Assembly (NCBI GenBank): GCA_004297465.1 | Contig: SCUB01000001.1 | Coordinates: forward strand, 620,001-684,000 | Length of the DNA stretch: 64,000 nucleotides | Direction: 5' to 3' | Source: Xanthobacteraceae bacterium | GTDB taxonomy: Bacteria; Pseudomonadota; Alphaproteobacteria; Rhizobiales; Xanthobacteraceae | Part shown: piece by piece, positions 56,888 through 64,000 of the stretch | Layout: each line of letters opens with the position of its first letter | Numbering within the stretch: the first letter of the stretch is position 1 | Translations under genes and position numbers: made by a program | The notes under the pieces: generated by a model | Seen by the model: only the letters and a program-made list of their open reading frames with translations | Told to the model about the DNA's origin: nothing | Databases searched by the model: none

Positions 56888-59800
56888 TTCGCCGCCTTGA
56901 CCTCAATGGCGCCGGTCGCGGTGCGGCCGTGGCGCGCCGGATTGTACATGTCCTCGACGAACGCCTGCGGCAGCACGTAGCGGCCCGGCGACACCGCGCG
57001 CACCACATAGGCCACGGTGAATACCGCGTCATCGTCGCTGGCGCGCTCGATGGCGGCACTGAAACGGTCGTCGCGGAACTCGGTGCTGGCGGGCTCCGCG
57101 CCGTCCTCAATCCAGTCCAGCGCGCCGGCATCGCCCGACGACACCAGGCGCGGGTTGTCGATCTCGAACCCGGCCGGCAGATAGTCCGCCACCATGATGC
57201 GGCCGAACTCCGGCTTGGCCTCGGTGACCGTGAGCACCACCGCGAAGCGCTCGTTCTGTCTGGCTTCGCGCGGATCGGCCGGCTTGCCGTCGAGGCTGTG
57301 GAAGCTGCGCTCGATCCTGAAGCCGTTGGCGACCGCCGGCTCCGGCGTCACCGGCGCGCCGGTGACCGACACCACCGCCTGCAACGCCGCCTCGCCAGTG
57401 TTGGTGATTTTCACCGGCTTCGCCGTCACGTCGGCGGCGCGGAAGCTGCGATGCAGCACCGATTTCACCGCCTCGCCGTCGACATCGAGCGCGATGTTGG
57501 CGGCATCCTTGACGAGCGCGCGCGCCGCCAGCACCATCCAGGCGTTTTCCTGCGTCGATGAATACGGCGTCAGGCCGCGCGCGGCCTCGACCCGCGCCAC
57601 CGCGCCGGTAAGGATCGGACGCGGCGCGTTGCCTTCGGCGGCGAGCGAGACGAGCGCCGCGCCGTCACGCAACGCCGAGCCGTAATCCTCGCGGCCGAAC
57701 TGCAGCACGGGCTTCGGCGCGAGGCTTTCGAGCGCCGCCGCATAGACCCGCTCGGCGCGGCCGCGATCGCCGGTGAGCGCCAGCGCCGCCGCAAGCTGCG
57801 CCTTGGCGGTCGGGGTCGCCAGCGCGCCGAGCTTGGTGTCGGCGAGGTAGCGCAGGTCGCCGACCGGCGCGGTGCCGTTCCTGGCCAGCACATAGAGCGC
57901 ATAGGCCAGTTCGCGGCCGCCGTCCTTGTCCGGCTCCTCGGCGTTGACGACATAGTTGCGCAAATGGTCGAGCGCCTGGCGGAACGCCACCTCCGGCACC
58001 GCGAAGTTCTTCTCGCGCGCGCGGGTGAGGAAGTCGGTGACGTAGGCGGTGAGCCATGCATCGTCGCCGCCCGCCGACCACAGCCCGAACGATCCGTTCG
58101 AGCCCTGCCGCGCCAAGAGACGGTCGATGGCGTCGCGGATGCGCTGCTCGGCCGCAGTGTCGAGCGCCAGCCGCGCCTCGGCCGCCAGATCGTTGACGTA
58201 GAGAAGCGGCAGCGCCCGGCTGGTGATCTGCTCGGAGCAGCCGAACGGATAGCGATCGAGCGCTTTCAGGATCGTCGCCGCGTCTAGCGCCGACGACTGG
58301 CTGACCGACACCGACACGCCGCCGGTGCCGGCGACGAGATCGCTGAACATGTCGGAGGTGAGCGTCAGGCTCTCGCCCTTGGCCAGCGTGCGCACCGAGC
58401 GCCGCGCCAGGATCTGCGTCGACGGCTTGACGTCGAAACCGTAATGGCGCGCCAGCGTCAGCCCGTTCGGTCCCCGGATCTCGACATCGATCTCGGCGCG
58501 GCCCGCGCCGGCGGCATCGAGGCTGACCGCGAACGAGGCGCGCTGCCTGGTCGCGAGCTTGAGCGTTGTGGACGCCGCGCCGTCGATCTTCACCGGCCCG
58601 CCGCTCCGGACGGCGACGGCATAGTCGCCGCCAGCGCCTTCGACGTTGTCGAGTTCGAGATGCATGGTGCCGTGGTCCCCGTTGAGCAGGAAGCGCGGCA
58701 ATGTCGCGGTCAGCACCACCGGATCGCGCACGGTGACGTCGACGCTGGCGCGGCCGACCCGGCTAGCCGACCACGCCACCGCCATGAGCCGCGCGGTGCC
58801 GGCGAATTCGGGAATGTCGAAGCTGATCTCGGCGGCGCCGTCCGGACCGACGGTGACGATGCCGGAATAGAGCGCCAGCGGCTTCTGGGTCGGCGGCGAG
58901 CCCTGCAACTCGGCCGCGGCGATGTCGCCGCCGCTGCGGATCTGGCCGCGCGCGCCCCCCATGCCGTCGATCAACTGGCCGTAAAGGTCGCGGATTTCGG
59001 CGCTGAGCCGCCGCTGGCCGAGAAAATGGTCGTCGGGCGCCGGCGGCTTGTAGCCGGTCAGGTTCAGAATACCGACATCAACAAGGGCGATGACGATTTT
59101 CGCATCTTCGCCATGGGAAAGACCGGCAATCTTCACAGGCAGCTTTAACGTCGTCGAAGGCCGCGCCAGGGCCGGCGGCGACAGCGTCACGGCGAGCGTG
59201 CGCGCCTTGCGGTCGATGCCGAACCATTTCAGCCCGATGGCGCGGCCCGGCATGCGCTGGGCCTGCGCGTCGAGCGGGCGGCGCAGCGTTGCCACCACAT
59301 AGGCGCCGGTGCCCCAGTCCCGGCCGACCTGCACGCGCACCTGCGCGCTGCCCTCCTTGACCTCGGCCGACTGCGTGGCGATGAGGCGATCGCCGACCAC
59401 GTTGACGGTCAGGCGTCCGGCGCTGCGGGCGTTGACGGTCACCGTCATGGTGTCGCCGGGCTGGTATTCAGGCTTGTCGATCGAGGTTTCCAGGAGGTCG
59501 GGCGTGTCGGCGCTGCCGTCGGAGTACCAGCCGACATCGAAGGTGAACGAGGTCAGCGGCCCGCTGGCTTCGGGGGTCCTGACGTCGAGCCGGTAGCGGC
59601 CCGGCGGCGGCATCAGCGACAGCCGCGCCGGCCTGTCGGCGGCGGCGTTCAACTCGCCGTCGGCGATCCGGCGGGTCGATTTGACCGCCTCGTAATCCCA
59701 CGCCGTGCCCTGCCGGTACCATTGATAGCGCTGCTCCAGCTTGAGCAGTTCATAGCGCAGGCCGGAGCGCGCCGTCGCCTTGCCGTCGGCGGCGACGAAC

Positions 59801-62124
59801 GCCACGTCGAACTCGGCCTTGTCGCCTTCGGCCACCGCCTTGTCGGCAAACAGCGGCTTGACGCCGATCATCGCCACGGTCGGCGCCACCGGCAGCGTCA
59901 GCCGGCGCTCGACGGCGCGGCCTCCGGCTTCCGCCATGCGGATGAAGATGCGCGCCTCCTGCGGCCGCACCGGCGACGGCGGCTTGGCCAGCGCGACCTT
60001 GACGGTGGCGCGGCCAGCGGCGTCGGTCTGCGGCAGGTCATCGAGCGGCTGGCGCTCGGCGGCTCCTGCCTCCTCCTCCGGCACGACGCCGAACTGGTAG
60101 CCGGCAAAGCCGGGCCGCTCGGCGGCGTAAGCGACCGCCATCTCGCCCTCGATCTGCAGGCCGGAGGCCGGCGCGCCATAGAGGAACCGGCCGTCGACCG
60201 CGATCTCCACCGGCGCGGCGCCAATGTCCTTGGCCGTGGTGGAGAGGTCGAACTCGATGCGGTCGGGCACATAGTCCTCGACCATGAAGGTGGTCTCGCC
60301 GACCGCGCGCGCCTTGGGGTCGGTGAAGGCGCGAGCGCGCCAGGTGCCGGTCGGCACCGCGGCGTTGAGCGGCAGCGTCAGCGTGTAGCCGCCGGCGCCC
60401 TGGTCGGCCACCGTGGCGCGCCGGTATTCGACGCCGTCGGGCCGCTCGACCACGAAGGTCAGCGGCGCGCCGCGCGCGGCATTGCCCTGCGCGTCGCGTA
60501 ACAGCGCGGTGAGATACACCGTCTCGCCGGAGCGGTAGACGCCGCGCTCGGCATAGACGAAGGCGTCCAGCCCCGATGGCGGCGCGCGGCCCGCGACGCC
60601 ACGATCGGTAAGATCGAAGGCGCTCGCCTTGAGGCTGAGGAAGGCATAGTCGCCCTTGTCGCCCGACACCGACAGCAGCGCCGGCGACAGCCCGCCCTCG
60701 CCGCGCGCGAGCCCCGCCTCGAACAGCACGTGGCCGGCGGCGTCGGCCTTGCGGGTGGCGAGAATCTCGTTGTTGCGCGCGACCAGCCGGATTTCCGCGT
60801 TCGGCAGCGGCGCGGTGGTGGCGAGCGAATTGACGAACACGTGGATGCCGTCATTGCCGGAAAACGCGGTCAGGCCGAGGTCGGAGACGATGAACCATTG
60901 CGTCGCCTGGGTGGCGTAGTCCTCGTCGCCGTTGCTCGCGCGCGGTCCCTTGGCCGCCGCCGTCATCACATAGACGCCGGGCTGCAGGTCGCCGACCGCC
61001 TGATCGACCGGAAACGCCGTGGTGACATCCTCGTTGAGCGTGCTTGAAACCGCCATCTCGCCGGACCACACCTTGAGCCCACGCTCGTTGCCGAGATCCC
61101 TGAGATCGGAGCGGCTGAGGCTGGTCTGGAAGTCGCTGCCCAGCACGGTGTTGATGAGGTTGCGGTCGCCGACGCGGTAGATTTCGGCCATCACCGTCGC
61201 GGTGTTGACGCTCACCACCGGAATGCCGCGCTGGCCGCTGCGCGGCAGCACATAGGCACGGCTGGTGAAGCGCACGAACGGCTTGCGGTCGCGCACATAG
61301 ACGTTGAACTCGGCCGATTTCGGCAGCGTCTCCTTCACCGTCGACGGCAGGCCGGCGCGCAGGAAGAGGCTATAGCGCTCGCCATGCTTCAGGCCCTCGA
61401 CGCAGAGCTGCTTGTCCTCGCTCGACAGCGCCGGCTTGTCGGCGCCCGCCAGCGTCACGAACGGAATGAAGTCGACGCGCTTGGCCAGTTCCTCGGAGAA
61501 CTGGAAGCAGATGCGCGGCGAGGCCGCGTCCGAATCCACCGTGTAGTCGAGCAGCCGGAAGCCGTGGTCGTCGCGCAAGCGCTCGTAGCGGCCGCGCACC
61601 TCGGCGACCTCGCGCAACTCCAGCGACAGGCGATGGGCGTCGAGCGCCGGCCGCCACAACTTGCGTTCGGCGAGCGCGCGGCCGAGCACGGCAAGCGCCT
61701 CGGCCTCCTCGCCGCCGTTGCCGGCGCGCTGGTAGGCGAGATAGGCGGCGGTCGAGGCGCGCTCCATGAGGAAGGTCTGCTCGCGGGAATCGGCCGGGCG
61801 AACCTGGAAGATGGCCTGGGCCAGACGCAGCCAGTTGGCGCTATCGGCGGGGGCGAGCGCCGCCACTTGGCCGAGCAGTTGCAGGCCGCCGCGCATGTCG
61901 TTGCGCCGGAAGGCGGTGTCGGCGTCGGTCTTGAGGGTCGCGACCGGCTTGTTGACCGCGCCGGCCTCGCTGCGGATCTGGGCCTCGAGCCGGATCGCGG
62001 CATCGGCAAGCTCGTCGCGCTGGAATGCCTTGTCGGCGCCGCGCGACGGAGACAATCCCGCCGCAAGGCTCATGGACACGACCAGCACGGCGAGAAGCCT
62101 TGAAGCCCAAATCCTGCCGATCAT
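56884..62124 (-). CDS. Bacterial alpha-2-macroglobulin (YfhM-like)
   Basis: 1746 aa periplasmic protease trap. It has a Sec signal peptide (core LLAVLVVSMSLAAGLSPSRG) and no lipobox cysteine, unlike E. coli YfhM (a lipoprotein of 1653 aa). The N-terminal ~150 residues are helical/TPR-like, followed by macroglobulin domains including the MG2-type YRSGETVYLTALLRD. The thioester motif is intact: C1296-S-E-Q1299 in YPFGCSEQ, leading into the alpha-helical complement-like domain. It would covalently capture invading proteases. First in a two-gene operon with pbpC. It is the largest gene of the window. Confidence 0.93.
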   Translation of the reverse strand: MIGRIWASRLLAVLVVSMSLAAGLSPSRGADKAFQRDELADAAIRLEAQIRSEAGAVNKPVATLKTDADTAFRRNDMRGGLQLLGQVAALAPADSANWLRLAQAIFQVRPADSREQTFLMERASTAAYLAYQRAGNGGEEAEALAVLGRALAERKLWRPALDAHRLSLELREVAEVRGRYERLRDDHGFRLLDYTVDSDAASPRICFQFSEELAKRVDFIPFVTLAGADKPALSSEDKQLCVEGLKHGERYSLFLRAGLPSTVKETLPKSAEFNVYVRDRKPFVRFTSRAYVLPRSGQRGIPVVSVNTATVMAEIYRVGDRNLINTVLGSDFQTSLSRSDLRDLGNERGLKVWSGEMAVSSTLNEDVTTAFPVDQAVGDLQPGVYVMTAAAKGPRASNGDEDYATQATQWFIVSDLGLTAFSGNDGIHVFVNSLATTAPLPNAEIRLVARNNEILATRKADAAGHVLFEAGLARGEGGLSPALLSVSGDKGDYAFLSLKASAFDLTDRGVAGRAPPSGLDAFVYAERGVYRSGETVYLTALLRDAQGNAARGAPLTFVVERPDGVEYRRATVADQGAGGYTLTLPLNAAVPTGTWRARAFTDPKARAVGETTFMVEDYVPDRIEFDLSTTAKDIGAAPVEIAVDGRFLYGAPASGLQIEGEMAVAYAAERPGFAGYQFGVVPEEEAGAAERQPLDDLPQTDAAGRATVKVALAKPPSPVRPQEARIFIRMAEAGGRAVERRLTLPVAPTVAMIGVKPLFADKAVAEGDKAEFDVAFVAADGKATARSGLRYELLKLEQRYQWYRQGTAWDYEAVKSTRRIADGELNAAADRPARLSLMPPPGRYRLDVRTPEASGPLTSFTFDVGWYSDGSADTPDLLETSIDKPEYQPGDTMTVTVNARSAGRLTVNVVGDRLIATQSAEVKEGSAQVRVQVGRDWGTGAYVVATLRRPLDAQAQRMPGRAIGLKWFGIDRKARTLAVTLSPPALARPSTTLKLPVKIAGLSHGEDAKIVIALVDVGILNLTGYKPPAPDDHFLGQRRLSAEIRDLYGQLIDGMGGARGQIRSGGDIAAAELQGSPPTQKPLALYSGIVTVGPDGAAEISFDIPEFAGTARLMAVAWSASRVGRASVDVTVRDPVVLTATLPRFLLNGDHGTMHLELDNVEGAGGDYAVAVRSGGPVKIDGAASTTLKLATRQRASFAVSLDAAGAGRAEIDVEIRGPNGLTLARHYGFDVKPSTQILARRSVRTLAKGESLTLTSDMFSDLVAGTGGVSVSVSQSSALDAATILKALDRYPFGCSEQITSRALPLLYVNDLAAEARLALDTAAEQRIRDAIDRLLARQGSNGSFGLWSAGGDDAWLTAYVTDFLTRAREKNFAVPEVAFRQALDHLRNYVVNAEEPDKDGGRELAYALYVLARNGTAPVGDLRYLADTKLGALATPTAKAQLAAALALTGDRGRAERVYAAALESLAPKPVLQFGREDYGSALRDGAALVSLAAEGNAPRPILTGAVARVEAARGLTPYSSTQENAWMVLAARALVKDAANIALDVDGEAVKSVLHRSFRAADVTAKPVKITNTGEAALQAVVSVTGAPVTPEPAVANGFRIERSFHSLDGKPADPREARQNERFAVVLTVTEAKPEFGRIMVADYLPAGFEIDNPRLVSSGDAGALDWIEDGAEPASTEFRDDRFSAAIERASDDDAVFTVAYVVRAVSPGRYVLPQAFVEDMYNPARHGRTATGAIEVKAAK

Positions 62125-62275
62125 ATGGAAATCTCCCTGCCGGTAATGCCCGCGCGCAGTGGCGGCATTGTCACGGGCGCGATGGCCAAAGGCAATGCCG
62201 CCGACTTGGTCGAGCCGGGACGGCGGCGCGGTTCGATTTTCCGCTAACGCCTTGTCAGCTTTCCTGTGATTTGCT

Positions 62276-62304
62276 TTGCCGCGCGGGGGTGGACGCGGTA
62301 TGGC
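62276..62304 (+). promoter_or_regulatory. Candidate promoter of tRNA-Arg
   Basis: TTGCCG, 17-bp spacer, TATGGC. The -10 box ends 54 bp before the tRNA. Its -35 hexamer is identical to that proposed for tRNA-Cys; the -10 match is weak. Confidence 0.35.
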
Positions 62305-62358
62305 CTTGGCGGCGTTCCGGGATAGTCCGCCGGATCATCCACGACAAAGTGAACGGAC

Positions 62359-62435
62359 GGCCCCGTAGCTCAGCCGGATAGAGCACCAGCCTTCTAAGCT
62401 GTAGGTCGCAGGTTCGAATCCTGCCGGGGTCGCCA
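62359..62435 (+). tRNA. tRNA-Arg (TCT)
   Basis: 77-nt cloverleaf with encoded CCA. Acceptor GGCCCCG pairs with CGGGGTC (one G-T pair), the D arm is TAGCTCAGCCGGATAGAGCA, the anticodon loop CTTCTAA gives TCT (Arg), and the T arm has GGTTCGAATCC. Its 3' end borders lower-GC DNA containing an integrase remnant, so it is a probable integration target. Confidence 0.97.
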
Positions 62436-62539
62436 CTCAGGCAATGCAGAAACGCCTATATTTCAGCGATTTTTCTGATTTCTGACGGCGCCATAGAGGC
62501 AACCATCGTGACGAACGGATGGGGATCAAAAGGGACGTA

Positions 62540-62567
62540 CGGGGATTTTCCGGAACCTAAATCCCCG
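62540..62567. repeat. 9-bp inverted repeat in the island scar
   Basis: Perfect inverted repeat CGGGGATTT-N10-AAATCCCCG, 105 bp after the tRNA-Arg gene and just upstream of the HDLRH part of the integrase remnant. It may be a recombination-related arm site or a hairpin. The 62436-62539 stretch before it shows no gene. Confidence 0.4.
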
Positions 62568-62764
62568 GAAAAAGTCCCGGACTAAAACGTTTGCCGCAAC
62601 TGAGCTGCCTGCACTTCCACGATCTACGCCATGATAGCGTGTTGCGGCTGCTCGGAAGGGGTTGGAACATCCCTCACTTCGCTGCCGTCTCAGGACATCG
62701 CTCATGGACCTCACTCAAGCGCTATACGCACTTGCGGCAGATCGGCAACAAGTACACCGAGTGA
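62561..62764 (+). pseudogene. Tyrosine recombinase (phage integrase) C-terminal remnant
   Basis: One open frame of 67 codons with no start codon, closed upstream by a TAA. It contains the catalytic core end of a tyrosine recombinase: HFHDLRHDS (box II H-x-x-R), AAVSGHRSW (the GH pair) and LKRYTHLRQIG with the tyrosine nucleophile, then a stop. The N-terminal ~80 % of an integrase is missing, so it cannot be active. The family match is by motif only, but all residues occur in order and at normal spacing. Position just after tRNA-Arg is typical for island integrases. Confidence 0.85.
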
Positions 62765-62833
62765 GCATGGTTTGAGAGGGTCCTATTTAGGACATTTTCA
62801 ACGGCAGTCTGAGATAATGACTAGGAACGAGTG

Positions 62834-62862
62834 TTGCAAATCCGCAACAAACTCCCTATATT
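62834..62862 (+). promoter_or_regulatory. Candidate promoter of the small membrane-protein pair
   Basis: TTGCAA, 17-bp spacer, TATATT; the -10 ends 75 bp before the first gene. It overlaps a 6-bp inverted repeat TGTTGC-N6-GCAACA (62832-62849) that could be an operator. A 14-bp palindrome GTCCTA-TT-TAGGAC lies upstream at 62780-62793. Confidence 0.45.
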
Positions 62863-62937
62863 GGGAACGATGTCGATCTGAACCTACTTGGTAGCAGCTA
62901 ATACTATCTGTAATAGAAACCCCGCAGGGGGAGAATC

Positions 62938-63153
62938 ATGGACAAGCTGACATTTCTGACCGCAGCTAATAAAGGCTTGCGCGCGGTTTCGTTTGTTCTG
63001 TTCTTCAAATCAATCGTGGGGTTTAGCGTTGCGGTACTGGCTCTTGTCGGTTTCACCGTTCCGCTTTTAGGCTATGAGCCGACTCCCATTGCAGAGGGGT
63101 CGGCTGCGGTTGGAGGCGCACTTCTCGGCGCGTTTCTAGCTCTCCGTTCCTGA
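62938..63153 (+). CDS. Small membrane protein, unknown function
   Basis: 71 aa, not recognised. A strong ribosome-binding site (GCAGGGGGAG) precedes the ATG. Two hydrophobic segments are visible: residues ~17-45 (including FKSIVGFSVAVLALVGF) and a glycine/alanine-rich one near the C terminus (AAVGGALLGAFLALRS), separated by a short polar loop with EPTPIAEG. It is likely an inner-membrane protein. Base composition is much lower in GC than the core genes around it, and it lies just behind an integrase remnant, so it is probably horizontally acquired cargo. Followed 6 bp later by a second small membrane protein gene. Confidence 0.7.
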   Translation: MDKLTFLTAANKGLRAVSFVLFFKSIVGFSVAVLALVGFTVPLLGYEPTPIAEGSAAVGGALLGAFLALRS

Positions 63154-63159
63154 TGTCGC

Positions 63160-63456
63160 GTGTCCCCAGCCGACGACAATAGCCTCTACCGCTGGATAAC
63201 CTGCCTGATGGTGGTTTATCTGATGGTTGTCTATTTCTTGCGCTGGAAGCGAACCGGCAAATTAACTGATAACACAAACAAGTTTCTGCTTACGCAAGTC
63301 TTTGACAGTGCAACTTTTTCGGGTTCGGTGATGCTGCTTTGGGGCATCATGGACCAAACTGTTTTGCAGGCCATAGGCTCGACCAAACCTTTTTTATTGG
63401 TCGCTGGATTGGCTGGCGTATTCTATGGCCTGCACTCTCTGATTGACGATACGTAA
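63160..63456 (+). CDS. Small membrane protein, unknown function
   Basis: 98 aa from a GTG at 63160; a later ATG at 63208 is possible. Three hydrophobic segments: residues ~13-27 (LMVVYLMVVYF, encoded by a 15-bp near-perfect direct repeat at 63205-63234), ~53-70 (FSGSVMLLWGIMDQ) and ~77-94 (PFLLVAGLAGVFYGL). A positively charged loop (RWKRTGKL) follows the first. Not recognised as a known family. GC content is low, as in its upstream partner, and the close spacing suggests one transcription unit. Confidence 0.62.
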   Translation: MSPADDNSLYRWITCLMVVYLMVVYFLRWKRTGKLTDNTNKFLLTQVFDSATFSGSVMLLWGIMDQTVLQAIGSTKPFLLVAGLAGVFYGLHSLIDDT

Positions 63457-63539
63457 GCTCCCACTGAGGAGAGTATCCTTCCGACGAAGACTTCCGGCCC
63501 ATCGATGAGGTGCGCGATCGGCCGCTTAAGGCGCTTTAC

Positions 63540-63857
63540 CTATTTGTGCCGCCGCCGCACCGTCCCCGACAGCCGCACCCCGCCGCGCCGTCCGCCGAGC
63601 GCGAACGGTAGGATCACCGCGAACACCAGCACCGTCGCCAGCATCAGGATTTCGTCGAGCGCGAGCACCCGTTCGGCGCGGGCCGCCGCGTAGGCGTAAT
63701 ACAACTGCCCGCCGGCGATGCCGCCGAGCGCCAGCCGGAACAGCAGCATCATGATTTTGCGCCGGTCGGCGGTGCCGGCGCGGAACGTCACGCACTGCAT
63801 GGTCCACAACAGTGCCAGCGCCGAGGCGACGGGCATGAGGATGGCGAGATCACTCAT
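63540..63857 (-). CDS. Hypothetical small membrane protein
   Basis: 105 aa from the ATG at 63857. Opens MSDLAILMPVASALALLW, with about three membrane segments (residues ~3-20, ~38-58, ~70-88) and a basic C-terminal tail (RLSGTVRRRHK). GC content returns to the high core level here. Its start overlaps the 3' end of the upstream gene by 8 bp, so the two are coupled. Function is not recognised. The 83 bp between this gene and the preceding small gene hold nothing recognisable. Confidence 0.65.
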   Translation of the reverse strand: MSDLAILMPVASALALLWTMQCVTFRAGTADRRKIMMLLFRLALGGIAGGQLYYAYAAARAERVLALDEILMLATVLVFAVILPFALGGRRGGVRLSGTVRRRHK

Positions 63858-64000
63858 TGCGGCCTCCGATATTGGGCCGCCATCGTGTCGCGGCGGCGAC
63901 CACGGATTGGCAGATCGCCATGCCGGCGAGCCCGACCAGAAACGCCGCGGCGCCCGACAGCGTGCCGAGATACTGCGCGGCGCTAGGGCCAAGATAGTTG
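63850..64000 (-). CDS. Hypothetical membrane protein, C-terminal part
   Basis: Only the last 49 codons are in the window; the frame starts at base 63999. One membrane segment is visible (LGTLSGAAAFLVGLAGMAI), then a short basic tail ending GGRNE. Coupled to the downstream 105-aa gene by an 8-bp overlap. The two probably form a membrane pair, but the family is not recognised. Confidence 0.55.
   Translation of the reverse strand, partial: NYLGPSAAQYLGTLSGAAAFLVGLAGMAICQSVVAAATRWRPNIGGRNE

Noticed and set aside
62508-62582. Short GTG-started frame (24 codons) between tRNA-Arg and the integrase remnant
   Set aside because: Too short, no ribosome-binding site, and it overlaps an inverted repeat; no evidence of coding.
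62780-62793. 14-bp palindrome GTCCTA-TT-TAGGAC as a terminator of the integrase
   Set aside because: A 2-nt loop is too tight for a stable hairpin and the integrase is a remnant. Retained only as a minor note under the nearby promoter.

Overview
The window is a gene-dense chromosomal segment of a high-GC alphaproteobacterium. Synteny and protein types point to Hyphomicrobiales (Rhizobiales), most like the Xanthobacteraceae/Nitrobacteraceae. The main evidence is the dusB(nifR3)-ntrB-ntrC-ntrY-ntrX-dat-hfq-hflX cluster, fused ispDF, valS-popZ-tolC synteny, an Aap-type amino-acid ABC transporter beside metC, and PopZ. Family-level placement is inference. Most of the window is ordinary core genome with many 4-bp stop/start overlaps. 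Accessory DNA is limited to the last ~1.6 kb.

Layout. 1-4570 (+): replication/translation operon tmk(partial)-holB-metG-tatD-metallo-hydrolase. 4578-8045 (-): transglutaminase-like protein, a GT4 glycosyltransferase with a very AT-rich upstream region, then queC translationally coupled to a YhhQ-type queuosine-precursor transporter. 8170-8997 (+): mazG. 8994-19242 (-): hflX, hfq, dat, ntrX, ntrY, ntrC, ntrB, dusB, i.e. nitrogen and redox two-component control with RNA-level regulators. 19506-21328 (+): ispDF-cinA. 21231-22680 (-): coq10-lipA. 22841-23476 (+): mpg. 23460-29475 (-): epimerase-like protein, valS, popZ, tolC. 29877-30248: tRNA-Cys(GCA) and tRNA-Asn(GTT). 30456-31583 (+): TDT-family transporter.

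31615-43254 (-) is one long apparent operon, read nodT-type outer-membrane lipoprotein -> membrane fusion protein -> two RND pumps (MdtABC type) -> 5-oxoprolinase subunits pxpB-pxpC-pxpA. 43630-45994 (+): cfa and cysK. A tandem/palindromic repeat separates cysK from the aapJQMP operon (46152-50685, -), which is divergent from metC (50923-52116, +). 52124-54762 (-): PAP2 phosphatase with an ArnT-like GT39 transferase. 54815-62124 (-): penicillin-binding protein 1C with a bacterial alpha-2-macroglobulin.

62359-64000: tRNA-Arg(TCT) is followed by the C-terminal remnant of a tyrosine integrase and two small membrane-protein genes in clearly lower-GC DNA. This looks like the scar of a genomic island. 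Core-like high-GC DNA resumes at 63540 with two small overlapping membrane-protein genes, the second cut by the window edge.

No CRISPR array, rRNA, intact insertion sequence or defence system was recognised. The best leads are the tRNA-Arg island scar with its uncharacterised small membrane proteins, the efflux/5-oxoprolinase operon, an enlarged AapM permease, and several clean intergenic palindromes. All calls come from reading the sequence; no database search was run.
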